Below are positions 51,858 to 60,588 of a DNA stretch of 64,000 nucleotides, piece after piece. A program made the position numbers and the translations under genes. Position 1 is the first letter of the stretch. The number at the start of each line of letters is the position of its first letter. The notes under the pieces are model-generated. The model made no database searches and had not been told where the DNA came from. It worked only from the letters and a program-made list of their open reading frames with translations. Origin of the DNA: Providencia stuartii (GTDB lineage: Bacteria > Pseudomonadota > Gammaproteobacteria > Enterobacterales > Enterobacteriaceae); NCBI GenBank assembly GCA_900455155.1, contig UGUC01000002.1, positions 744,001 to 808,000 on the forward strand, in the 5' to 3' direction.

Positions 51858-53624
51858 TTATTTTACTAATTTATTAATTCGAGCTAATACATTCACACAC
51901 CTCTGCCTATATTTCCTACTAATCGCCTCTCTCTGCGCTTCTAACTCCTGCTTTTGCAGCCCTTTCCCATACTCATTTAAACTCAATCTCAACCTATCCC
52001 CGCCAACTTTTATAAAATGTAGGCCATCACTTACGCCTAAACCATTAATGAACATTGTTTTAATCTGTGGAATATCGAAATTAATGCCGACCTCATTAGC
52101 AAAAGTAACTATTTTCGACTGAATTTCTTTATCACCCTCATTTAATTCAATTCGTGATACTTGCCGCTGTTGTCTACCCTGTGATATTTCGGCTCCTGCT
52201 GCGTTCTGAGCGTCTGTTTCAATAAAGGCAAAACCGTATTCCTCTATGCTGCATACTTCACCAGAGCAGCGCTCTGGCTCGTAAAACTGCACATCTGAAA
52301 GATTGGATGTGATCCGCGATCTACAGTTATTGACAGGACTCCGAGGCGCGCCGATGGCGCTTTTTAAAAGACCATCGCCGGCAGCATCGGTGTTTTTCTT
52401 CACAATCTTGTATTGTCTGTCGCGAGTTTTGAGTGTTGGCTTGTTTGCAACAAGCTGATTGTAAATACCCACGACTTTCTGAACGTCTTCACCGTAAACA
52501 TTCACATCACTAATTTCACGTGCAACTCGTATCGTCTCTTCTTTGCGGCGAATACATGGACCACCTTGCGACATCACATACTCAAAGAAATCACCACCAT
52601 CGGCAGCAGCGCGAACTCGTTCAGCCACATCACCAAGTTGATCAGCAATAGAAACGCCTCGTGGAAGCCGACGACATTCGCGATAAGCACCTTTTGAAGG
52701 AAGTTTGTAGAAATGAAATTGCGGTATGCGCCAAGTAGAAGCCCAAGCAGTAACAGCAGCCGCCATACTTTTTAAATCTTTGCCGGTTTCGTGGTCTATC
52801 TCACCATCAAGCGCATAACCATCAATATTTTTAGCGATATACTTTGCAATGTAACCGACAGCACCGCCGCGATTCATGTGCTTACATTCGAAACGGTATT
52901 TATGTGCGCCGGCCTCATCACCATCTTCTTTCAATGCGCGTTTGCGCATAATATCAATAGCTTTTGCTCGACTGGCTTTATCAACAAATAACAGCATATG
53001 CCAATGCGGCGTACCGTCATGATGCGGCTCAACAACACGAACCCCATAAACATCAATATTGTTATCATTAAAGGCTGAACGAATACGCGACCAAACTTTG
53101 ACTAAATATTGTTGCCCGTCTTTTGGTGTGTAAGCTTCATTTTTCCATTTACCCTTAAGCGCAGCGATCACGTCTTTCTTACGCTTACGCAGTTTTGTTG
53201 GATGATATTTAGAAGGGCAGGTCCTGGTAATAAACATACCGATATCGCCACGTTCTTTCGCTACACGTTCAATGCCGGCCATTTGCGCCATTAATTCCAT
53301 GCGACGAATTTCAGGGTTTGAAACACTTGCCATCACTTTATCGAACAGATCAAACCGCTCACCCGTTTCAACGTCTTCAATATCCATGCCTTGTAAATAC
53401 TGCATATTAGATAAACGTTGCGCTTGCACAGCTCGAATGGCTTGTTTACTGGCGTAGGGGTTGCGATTCTGGCAAACATCCATATTTGCGATCATCAAGG
53501 CTTCAAGCCATTGGGTACGATGGGCTTTTAATTTGCGATACCAATAATCTGTATTGGTTAGGCGCTGAACGGCGGCAATAACTTTGCGAGCATCTAATGA
53601 CGTGACAGCGGGACAATCAAAAAT
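51858..53624 (-). CDS. P2 gpA-like replication initiation endonuclease, 5'-truncated
   Basis: 588 codons are open; a clean internal ATG gives 546 residues. P2 A is about 760, so the N-terminus is missing, and the frame closes at TAG 53625-53627 exactly where unrelated DNA begins. HUH motif in HDGTPHWHMLLFV and the paired catalytic tyrosines in GYIAKYIAKNIDG identify the nicking domain; GDIGMFITRTCPSKYHP precedes it. It would start rolling-circle replication. It is followed, 49 bases on, by the convergent OLD gene. Confidence 0.87.
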   Translation of the reverse strand: MFDCPAVTSLDARKVIAAVQRLTNTDYWYRKLKAHRTQWLEALMIANMDVCQNRNPYASKQAIRAVQAQRLSNMQYLQGMDIEDVETGERFDLFDKVMASVSNPEIRRMELMAQMAGIERVAKERGDIGMFITRTCPSKYHPTKLRKRKKDVIAALKGKWKNEAYTPKDGQQYLVKVWSRIRSAFNDNNIDVYGVRVVEPHHDGTPHWHMLLFVDKASRAKAIDIMRKRALKEDGDEAGAHKYRFECKHMNRGGAVGYIAKYIAKNIDGYALDGEIDHETGKDLKSMAAAVTAWASTWRIPQFHFYKLPSKGAYRECRRLPRGVSIADQLGDVAERVRAAADGGDFFEYVMSQGGPCIRRKEETIRVAREISDVNVYGEDVQKVVGIYNQLVANKPTLKTRDRQYKIVKKNTDAAGDGLLKSAIGAPRSPVNNCRSRITSNLSDVQFYEPERCSGEVCSIEEYGFAFIETDAQNAAGAEISQGRQQRQVSRIELNEGDKEIQSKIVTFANEVGINFDIPQIKTMFINGLGVSDGLHFIKVGGDRLRLSLNEYGKGLQKQELEAQREAISRKYRQRCVNVLARINKLVK

Positions 53625-53659
53625 CTATTTTTATGAGTAGGCTTTTTAATCAGCGAAGA

Positions 53660-53693
53660 AGATAAACACGATGGCTAAACCGGATTGGGGGAC
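53660..53693 (+). repeat. 34-bp direct repeat of the terminase start (other copy 47444-47477)
   Basis: AGATAAACACGATGGCTAAA, then CCGGATTGGGGGAC, identical to 47444-47477 and including the terminase start codon. The copies bracket the IS plus P2-like segment in the same orientation. Confidence 0.85.
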
Positions 53694-53921
53694 TTTAGCC
53701 GGTGCATCTTGCCAGTTATTTGTGGGGGGAAGGAGGGGAAGTTTGGCGTTGAGGCAATCACTCGCTATTAAGGTGATGCGCTTAAAATGGCCACACAACA
53801 TTTAGGGATGGTGAAAACCCGAACTGAATTAACCAGCAAAGGCGGCGAACCTATCAAAACCGAAGTTGCAAACATGATTTCACAAGAAGTTGCCGACGCT
53901 TATAAAAAACTAATGGGTTAA
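53671..53921 (+). pseudogene. Terminase small subunit, internally deleted copy (3' end)
   Basis: Begins MAKPDWGTL like the gene at 47455, then loses the middle. After several frame breaks it gives GDALKMATQHLGMVKTRTEL, TSKGGEPIKTEVANMISQEV and ends KKLMG, the C-terminus of lambdoid terminase small subunits. It supplies the part missing from the 47.4-kb copy, so one ancestral gene was split or two copies decayed differently. Confidence 0.65.
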
Positions 53922-54139
53922 TTACTGGAAATAGCCGTTTTAGCGAAAAAATAGGTTATGCAAAAACACCTATTTTACGTACGTTTTATTCACTGAGAAT
54001 TTATGCATTTTTAAGGAGTAATTTAGATAAATGGTGCTTATCTGCAGAAACTAAATTGAACCTGTTTTCCGTAGGGGTAAGCACCATAATTTTAAATAAA
54101 AATGTGTTAGTCACATTTAAGTGGGGGGCAGGATGCTCC
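53922..54139. other. Short intergenic stretch
   Basis: 218 bases, AT-rich, no gene or clear terminator between the terminase remnant and the convergent CPBP gene. Confidence 0.4.
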
Positions 54140-54808
54140 TTAGGGGGTGTCGTTTAAAAGAAACAATAAAAGCATTGCCACGGCGTTATTAATCATATGC
54201 AAAATAATTGGTGCCATAAGCGAATTAGTCTGAATTCTGACATGGCAAAAAATAACGGACATCACAAAAATCATAATAAATGTGGCAGGTGAATTATATT
54301 GATGGTGTATCATTGCAAATAGTACAGAGGTGATAATAATCATCACATGCTTGCCATTTGGGCCGTAGCCCATTCCGGCATTCAGTAAAAAGCCTCTGAA
54401 AATAATTTCTTCAATAATTGGCGCTGCGAAAACGACTGACACGACCAGAATAAACTGATGCAATGGTGATAGGGCGAGCATCTCAAGTATCGATGTTTCA
54501 TCTTCTCCGTAAAACATAGTTGCAACAGATAATATGACCATTGCTATTATTGGAAGCTTGAGATCTGAAAATCGTACTGTGCCGAAAGGCATTAGCCCGG
54601 TTCGTGTCTGGTAATATGCTCGAGAGAACAGGGAATAAGGTAAGATAAATAGAATCGTAAATAGTGGCCAAGCGGCTAAGGCATCGTTATAGGTGGTTAT
54701 TCCAGGAAATGCCAGTAAGGCATACTGAATTAAGTACCAACCTACAAAAAAACTGACGCAGACCAAGCTGTGTAGAACTCTGTCCATAGATATCATTATT
54801 ATCCACAT
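54140..54808 (-). CDS. CPBP-family intramembrane glutamic/metallo-protease
   Basis: 222 residues, about seven transmembrane helices. Family motifs: EEIIFRGFLLN (EExxxR), FAMIHHQYN (FxxxH) and the C-terminal HMINNAVAM (HxxxN/B). Bacterial CPBP proteins (ABI family) process prenylated or bacteriocin-type peptides or give bacteriocin self-immunity; the substrate is unknown here. The start may be the later ATG (MDRVLHS). Intact, in the accessory island. No bacteriocin gene was found beside it. Confidence 0.85.
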   Translation of the reverse strand: MWIIMISMDRVLHSLVCVSFFVGWYLIQYALLAFPGITTYNDALAAWPLFTILFILPYSLFSRAYYQTRTGLMPFGTVRFSDLKLPIIAMVILSVATMFYGEDETSILEMLALSPLHQFILVVSVVFAAPIIEEIIFRGFLLNAGMGYGPNGKHVMIIITSVLFAMIHHQYNSPATFIMIFVMSVIFCHVRIQTNSLMAPIILHMINNAVAMLLLFLLNDTP

Positions 54809-55503
54809 TGTTTTGTTGTTTATAAACGTTGATTTTAATGTATTACCAATAAAAAACCAAAAAATATTGGTTTTGTTTCATTTGCCATTGTCGAAGCGCT
54901 TAAGTGGATTATATTAAATAGCCCCTAAATGTAAGGAATTGACTAAGCCAACTCCTTCCCATTTGATTTAAAAATACTGAGCTATTTCCTGCATTAAGAG
55001 CATGTGACAAAGACAATCCAGCCCAATTTATCATTGATTGGGGGATGATTAACGACCCACGTAATCCTGAGCGTGGCTTACCCTCGTATATTCCATTTAC
55101 TGCTCTTTCCTTGGCAGGAAGAATGGGCTAAACGGTTTATCAGTAACGCACTAACAAAATATCGTCGTCTGTAATGAGGCGGCGCTAATCTCCCAGAGCG
55201 AGAATGATACGTATGATAATGTAAAACAATGCTATTAGCTTAATGAAACTTAACTTTCACTCTTATCTGGAGTAATAGCTATCATATATCTAGATATGGT
55301 GTATAGCTCGTAGGCTTACAATGATGTTGATGTGGGGCACGCACTGCAAAAGTAAATATACCTGCTCGTAATAAAAGTAAAATCGCAATACCAAGGCCAG
55401 CCACGAGCAAAAATCACACTAAGGATGAGTAAATTAAAAATGCATTTGACCTTGGTTTTGCTTGCCACGAAAAAACCATGGAAAATTAGCTAAGGTAAAG
55501 TGA
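54809..55503. other. Gene-poor stretch with terminase fragment and broken small ORF
   Basis: 695 bases. It contains a terminase-large remnant (54976-55174, separate entry). On the minus strand, 55275-55470, a frame reads MVFSWQAKPRSNAFLIYSSL-V-stop-FLLVAGLGIAILLLLRAGIF and on to a normal stop: a hydrophobic small protein split by an in-frame TGA, of unknown identity. No antitoxin gene for the Doc-like toxin is recognisable here. Confidence 0.4.
54976..55174 (+). pseudogene. Phage terminase large subunit, N-terminal fragment
   Basis: [40 protein letters not shown], then after a frame change near 55105 [20 protein letters not shown], stop. The DPRNP..LP..PF.LFPWQ pattern is the entry to the ATPase domain of lambdoid large terminases; the rest of the roughly 500-residue gene is absent. 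It lies about 1 kb after the small-subunit remnant, the proper phage order. Confidence 0.7.
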
Positions 55504-55908
55504 GTGCTGAATATCACAGGGAAATTTGTTGCAGGAATTACTTATCTGCCAGTTGATGACTTAAAAAGTATCAACAGCGTATTGATAGTGCTGCAAACTC
55601 TTAATGAGCCAATAGAAGTATTGAACTTCAATGATCTTAGTTTATCCCAATCAAGTTCAAGTCATGTGAACTATTACCAGCAAACAGATGATATGTTTGT
55701 TCTTGTTTCATCTTTAATTAAAAGCTGGATAAGAAACCACCCAGTTGCTAATGCGAATAAACGAACCGCTATGATGGCGAGTTGTGTTTACCTACTGCTT
55801 AACGGTTATGAGTTAACTACCCCAAAGAATGAGGTCATAGAGATGGCTAATGGAATGGCGACCAAAGAATATTCGCTTATTGAGTTAGATGGTTGGTTAA
55901 GTTTCTGA
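55504..55908 (+). CDS. Fic/Doc-family protein (death-on-curing type)
   Basis: 134 residues from GTG 55504 with AAGGTAAAG upstream. The Fic core motif is HPVANANKRTAMMA, the Doc form (HxFxxANKR; here Val replaces Phe). The following helix (CVYLLLNGYELTTPKNEVIE) and C-terminal ANGMATKEYSLIELDGWL also fit. Doc phosphorylates EF-Tu on Thr382. No Phd-type antitoxin is seen upstream or downstream. The Phe-to-Val change in the motif may reduce activity. Confidence 0.75.
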   Translation: MLNITGKFVAGITYLPVDDLKSINSVLIVLQTLNEPIEVLNFNDLSLSQSSSSHVNYYQQTDDMFVLVSSLIKSWIRNHPVANANKRTAMMASCVYLLLNGYELTTPKNEVIEMANGMATKEYSLIELDGWLSF

Positions 55909-56539
55909 TTTAGGCCTTTTGACTTAAGACAATTGTGTGAGTAAACGGAGATAGCAGCCATCTCAATCATCAAGATAAAGATAGACTAGTTCACTGTGGC
56001 GATTTTCCTAGGCATAAAAAAGTCGAAGGTGTTATCACCTCAGCTATAGATAATACCATCATCGACCAACCTGCTCATTTCGCTAACAAAATTATTGGTT
56101 ATTCAGATAGCACATGATTTTAAGGTCGCAGAATTATGTAAGACAGAAGTGTTTATTTGAATAGCAAATAAGTGATACTGATTAAAAAGGGAAGGTATCC
56201 AGTATTGAAAAGATATAAAGAATAATGTTAACAAGAGGTATGTCACTAAAATATATACGATTATATCAAAAATCTTTCCCGTGTGCTGATTGCGTTCAAA
56301 TATAACAATATAAATCTTATTTAAGTCTGAATAGGATTTATATTAACTAGCCATACGGGAACAGCAATAGTTAAAATAACAAGTCAACAAAAAGCAACAT
56401 CGCTACACATATGCAGATATAAAGAAAAGGGGGATGCCATCATCTTGAGCAAAGGAGGGTGCAACCGATACTGCATGCCCCTCTTTCTTTAATGACGCTA
56501 ACTAACAATGTTCACCAAATAAATACATTGTGTGATATT
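55909..56539. other. Gene-poor stretch with one gene fragment
   Basis: 631 bases. An open plus frame without a start (55941-56117) reads NGDSSHLNHQDKDRLVHCGD, FPRHKKVEGVITSAIDNTII and ends GYSDST; it could be the end of a phage or PAAR-like protein, which I cannot confirm. The rest is AT-rich with no supported feature. Confidence 0.35.
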
Positions 56540-56878
56540 TTAATTGACTTGAGAGTCTTCTTGCTCAGCGAATGCTTGTAATTCCCTGATATATCTATGC
56601 CATTGCCTTCCCTTTATTTCTTGAGCGTATTCACGAATAGGGAGGGTTCGGTCATGAGTGATAGAGTGGTCGATTCGAGAAATTTCAAATATAACAACCA
56701 TCTCTCCATTAACTAAGTAGGTATAAATATTTTCACCTTGTTCAATCATCTCATAAATACAAAATACTGATTTTAATTCGGTAGGATGAATCACTTGCCT
56801 TAAGTAAGGGACTATCACCTCATTTTGTTTTATCATAAATTTCTGCATATAGTCTTGAGTGGTGTGTTTATTCTTCAT
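56540..56878 (-). CDS. Hypothetical protein
   Basis: 112 residues from ATG 56878 with AAAGG upstream. Soluble, mixed alpha/beta: YMQKFMIKQNEVIVPYLRQV, LKSVFCIYEMIEQGENIYTY, a strand VNGEMVVIFEISR and a helical C-terminus (RQWHRYIRELQAFAEQEDS). No domain recognised. It could be a small phage or immunity-type protein; no partner gene is visible. Confidence 0.55.
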   Translation of the reverse strand: MKNKHTTQDYMQKFMIKQNEVIVPYLRQVIHPTELKSVFCIYEMIEQGENIYTYLVNGEMVVIFEISRIDHSITHDRTLPIREYAQEIKGRQWHRYIRELQAFAEQEDSQVN

Positions 56879-57473
56879 TTATAAGCCTTTTAGCAATTCA
56901 GGGTTTAAATAACTATATATTTATAACCCGTCATAGTGAATGATCCCTAGCAACTGGCTCTCCAATTTTTGAGGACAAAACAGAAGATCAGGTTTCTGTC
57001 AGCAGTAGGCGTTCATAATGATCTATGGTTCGTTTAGCTCTTGAATTATTTCTGAAGAAAAGAACGATATTGACTCATGACTGTGTTTGGATAGTCGTTC
57101 AAAATGCGGTCACTTCATGACAAATCGTTTTTTGAAGGATTTAAAATATTCAGTAAGATAATTGCCTATCTGTACACTGTATTTAGTGAAATTTCCTGCC
57201 AATGATTCTGTCTGTAAAGTAATTTATCACGCTACCAAGTCAGCCTCTAAACAGTGGCGTATGTCAATTTGAAGCCGAAGGCAGGCGATGCATCGCTTTA
57301 TTATTGAGCTTAGTGACAGCATAGATGACTATCTTAAATGCAAGGCAAATACACAAAGGTATTTTAGGTGCGGATATAAATTTATCCGTAAATGCTTCCC
57401 TCTCAGCAATCGCTTCCTTTAACAACATAAATATTTATCATGGAAATAGCGGTTTATTTAATAAGGAATAAAA
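56879..57473. other. Gene-poor stretch
   Basis: 595 bases upstream of the PfpI-type gene. Several short frames are all below 40 codons and carry no recognisable homology. Likely decayed accessory DNA plus a promoter. Confidence 0.4.
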
Positions 57474-58076
57474 ATGTTTAATGTTGCTATTATTATTTTT
57501 GATGAATTTACTGATATCGATTACTTTTTGATGCGTGATATTTTTGGTCGCTGCCGTGAGGATTGGAATGTTAGCGTGTTGGGCACTAAACCCTTTCACA
57601 CATCTACTCTTGGGCAAAAGGTCGAAACCGATGGTCACGTCTCACTTGCAAATCAAGCTGATGTCGTTTTATTCAGCAGCGGTCAGCAAGGTGTGCCAAA
57701 TGCACTTGCCGATGAAAGTTTTATGCAATCCTTTAAACTTAACAGTCAGCAACAAATCATTGGTTCTATTTGCGCAGGCTCCTTTATCTTACATAAGCTT
57801 GGATTATTGAATGACATTCAAGCAACGACACATCCCGATGCAAGAAATGCGTTTATTAATATGGGAGCAGACGTTGAAGATAAGCCTCTGGTTATTCGTG
57901 GTAATATCGGTACAGCAGGGGGGTGTTTATCCGCCTTATATTTAACGGGGTGGATAGCTGAAAAACTTTTTGATAGTGACAAACGTCGACAAATGCATCG
58001 TCAGATATTACCTGCAAACCAACACGAGTTATATGAACAAATTATTGTTAATGCAATTACAGAAGCCCAACACTAA
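57474..58076 (+). CDS. DJ-1/PfpI-family protein
   Basis: 200 residues, intact. Nucleophile Cys at the elbow in GSICAGSFILHKLGLL; the flanking strands VAIIIFDEFTDIDYFLMRD and VVLFSSGQQG and the TTHPDARNAFINMG segment fit the ThiJ/PfpI subgroup, which includes the amidase-like half of AraC-type regulators and isonitrile hydratases. The enzymatic activity is not predictable. AAGGAAT lies before the ATG. The gene stands alone. Confidence 0.87.
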   Translation: MFNVAIIIFDEFTDIDYFLMRDIFGRCREDWNVSVLGTKPFHTSTLGQKVETDGHVSLANQADVVLFSSGQQGVPNALADESFMQSFKLNSQQQIIGSICAGSFILHKLGLLNDIQATTHPDARNAFINMGADVEDKPLVIRGNIGTAGGCLSALYLTGWIAEKLFDSDKRRQMHRQILPANQHELYEQIIVNAITEAQH

Positions 58077-58528
58077 ATTACAATAAGTTTTATTGGTTTT
58101 TAAATGCGAAATGGATTGCGCAATAGTCTGAACCATCTGCTCAGCGGGTGGTTATGTTTTGTGCTATAGCATCGCTATTCTTATTAAATATGTCATTTTT
58201 TACCTTGAATATTGATGAAAAATCAAAAACAGAATTGTTCAGTTATAGATGAACAACGTCAGGGCTGATAGAAAAAAATGGTGCCGCGTGGTGAGTGTTT
58301 AATTATACATATTGCTCAATGAATGACCTTGATAAGGCTTATTTTAATATTATCGGGTGTATTACTGTTTTGATAGCATTATTATCAACCCCCTTTTATC
58401 ACTGCGCATAGCTGATGATTAATATAACAATGTGCTACAGTGATTATTAGTATTTGAGTGATCCCTCAACTAACCAAAAACATCAAAATAAAGCCTCACC
58501 GAAGTGAGGCTTATGTATATGCGCTTTG
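58077..58528. other. Intergenic stretch with a terminator hairpin
   Basis: 452 AT-rich bases without a gene. A perfect AAGCCTCAC/GTGAGGCTT hairpin (58491-58512) lies 17 bases past the stop of the leftward small membrane-protein gene and probably ends its transcript. Confidence 0.5.
58491..58512 (-). terminator. Hairpin terminator for the small membrane-protein gene
   Basis: 9-bp perfect stem with a stable TTCG tetraloop on the minus strand, followed there by TATTTTGATG. Confidence 0.65.
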
Positions 58529-58732
58529 CTAAAGAAACACTAAGGATCCTATACACGGTAAATGAATAAAGAATATTGCAGAAAGTACCAATATCAGGGT
58601 TAGCAATAAAAGGATTGAATGTCTAAAAAAGCTTACGGATTTTGGATTTTTCAGGAAAAATATTAATAAAAATGGGATGATAATTCCTAATATAGATACA
58701 TAAGTTAGATACTTATCCAAATATTTAAACAT
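58529..58732 (-). CDS. Small two-helix membrane protein, paralogue of 44822-45025
   Basis: 67 residues: MFKYLDKYLTYVSILGIIIP, then FLLIFFLKNPKSVSFFRHSI and a second helix (LLLLTLILVLSAIFFIHL). Same length and same N-terminal pattern as the protein at 44.8 kb, with about one third identity over the first helix. Both are minus-strand genes in the island. It is next to the GH18 gene (130 bases away, same strand), which hints at a secretion or accessory role, but this is speculative. Confidence 0.6.
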   Translation of the reverse strand: MFKYLDKYLTYVSILGIIIPFLLIFFLKNPKSVSFFRHSILLLLTLILVLSAIFFIHLPCIGSLVFL

Positions 58733-58862
58733 AACTAACCCTATTTAAATTGGCTCTTTATATTGTCATTTCACGTACACAAATGGCCATTTATATCTGC
58801 CAGCTAGTAAGGCCGTCAGTGCCAATGACATTGTAGTGACAGCGGCTGCAAGGTAGCTTCCT

Positions 58863-59858
58863 TTAGAGCAGTGCGGCATAACGAGTTTTAAATTCCCAGT
58901 TATAGGCCACACCAGTCTTGCTCTTGCCATTATCCCAATTCACCGACCAAGTCATTAGGCCTTTAATCGACAAGTTTTTGGCATCAAGACGCGCAAAAGC
59001 ATTATAGACAGCTTGTTTATCAATCACATAACCAGAGCCAGCAGCATCGTTGTTGGCAGGCAAACCGATAACAAATTTAGAGGGTGGAATTTTTGTATAA
59101 CCGCGGGTACCAGTAACTAGACTTTCAGTCAGGTAATACAAAAAGTCTTCTTTCATTGTGTCACTATTTTGGGTGAGCCAAGCACCTTTACCGCTCGTGG
59201 TTTCATCAACCCAAATACCATCGCCACCCTGATTATAATATTGCGGAGCAATAAAATCATAATATCCTTCTAGGGCATTGATATAATCTAGATAAGCACC
59301 GTTGATGCGTAAATATGGGAATTCTGGCGCCATACTGATAATAAAGTTTTTCCCTTCGGCGGCGTAATGTTCTTTTACTTTTTTCAATGCGGCAGGTAAA
59401 ACTGTTTTATTATTAGCTGAACTAATGGCTGTTTGTTCTAAATCGATATCTAAGCCATCAAAGCCGTAGGTTTCCACCAAACGGATAATTTCATTAGTTA
59501 GCTTGTCTTCGTCGCCAGTTTTCAATTGGATATGCGCATCGGCACCACCTAGGGAAATGAGTACTGCGCGACCTTGGCTGTTTAATACTCCGACTTGACG
59601 GCGGAACTCGGCATCCGACAGATTGTATGGCTTGAAGGTTGGAATACCTTCGCCTTTCATAAAGGCCACGGCCACCACGTTATATTCTTCAGGAATGTCT
59701 GTCAGATTCATATTGGCACATTGCCCCTGCTGATAGCCATCACTGGCACCCGCGGCCCAATTGTGCCAAAAACCCATCATAATTTTTTTATTAGAGATAT
59801 CCGGCATGGCGGCTGCGTCATCTACGACTTGTGTATTGATAATGTTATCTGAGCTCAT
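58863..59858 (-). CDS. GH18 chitinase-like protein without signal peptide
   Basis: 331 residues. TIM barrel with KIMMGFWHNW at strand 1, VLISLGGADAH (SxGG) at strand 3, the catalytic DGLDIDLEQ (DxxDxDxE complete, so probably active), ISMAPEFPYLR, DFIAPQYYNQGG and the C-terminal GLMTWSVNWDNG. It lacks any signal peptide and starts with the polar MSSDNIINTQVVDD. Similar intracellular-type chitinases in Yersinia, Serratia and Photorhabdus leave the cell by holin-type or toxin-complex routes. Monocistronic, intact. Confidence 0.9.
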   Translation of the reverse strand: MSSDNIINTQVVDDAAAMPDISNKKIMMGFWHNWAAGASDGYQQGQCANMNLTDIPEEYNVVAVAFMKGEGIPTFKPYNLSDAEFRRQVGVLNSQGRAVLISLGGADAHIQLKTGDEDKLTNEIIRLVETYGFDGLDIDLEQTAISSANNKTVLPAALKKVKEHYAAEGKNFIISMAPEFPYLRINGAYLDYINALEGYYDFIAPQYYNQGGDGIWVDETTSGKGAWLTQNSDTMKEDFLYYLTESLVTGTRGYTKIPPSKFVIGLPANNDAAGSGYVIDKQAVYNAFARLDAKNLSIKGLMTWSVNWDNGKSKTGVAYNWEFKTRYAALL

Positions 59859-60588
59859 AGTAACCTCGTTATTTTAGGTAAGATTAATTCCACACGCGCC
59901 AATATTGGTGGGCGTAAAGATATAATGCGTTTTTTTAACGAGGGTAAGGTGAAACCTTTTCCTGCCAATAATAAATTAAATTCAAGCTGACTGGAAAATG
60001 TAGGATGCTTTCAAAAAAGAATGTTTTGCTCTTAGATATATAATTTTTCAGATTAGTGGAGGCGTATTTATAGCAATGGCTATCTTCAAATGACTCACTA
60101 AAGAGTAAATAAATTATGACAGTAATTGTTACATATTATTTATAGCTATTATTCCAATTTATATTGATGATATTTATTGTCAGTATCATGCCGCGGTTTT
60201 CACTTATGAAGCGAGTGACGATTAGCTTTGTGAAATGGATAGATGAACCATAATCTGATAATGTTGACAAATTAGCAGGGGTTCGCAAGAGGCTAGAAAC
60301 GACGTATCAAGTGAGCCGTGCAAGAAAATAAAATAGGTAATTCTGCTAGTATTATTGGTTGCAGCGGAATAGCTAGTGTTTATTTTATAAATGATAATGA
60401 TTGTTTATAAGTGGAATATTATCTGCTTTGGTCTTTATTGTCTATTTTATGGAGGATGCCAAAGATATTACAACAAAATTCTAAAATTAGAGATTGCAGT
60501 GGTGAGTCGTGATAGAAAAACAGAGTATTTCGCTTTTAGTTAAAATGCTAGAATCATTCTACCGATGAAAATGCGATAGAGAATTTAA
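59859..60588. other. Gene-poor stretch upstream of the GH18 gene
   Basis: 730 bases between divergent GH18 and LprI-type genes. Only fragments such as MKRVTISFVKWIDEP (60207-60254, stop) and a short frame KLAGVRKRLETTYQVSRARK around 60270-60330 appear; they may be remains of one decayed gene. No RNA gene or hairpin is convincing. Confidence 0.4.
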
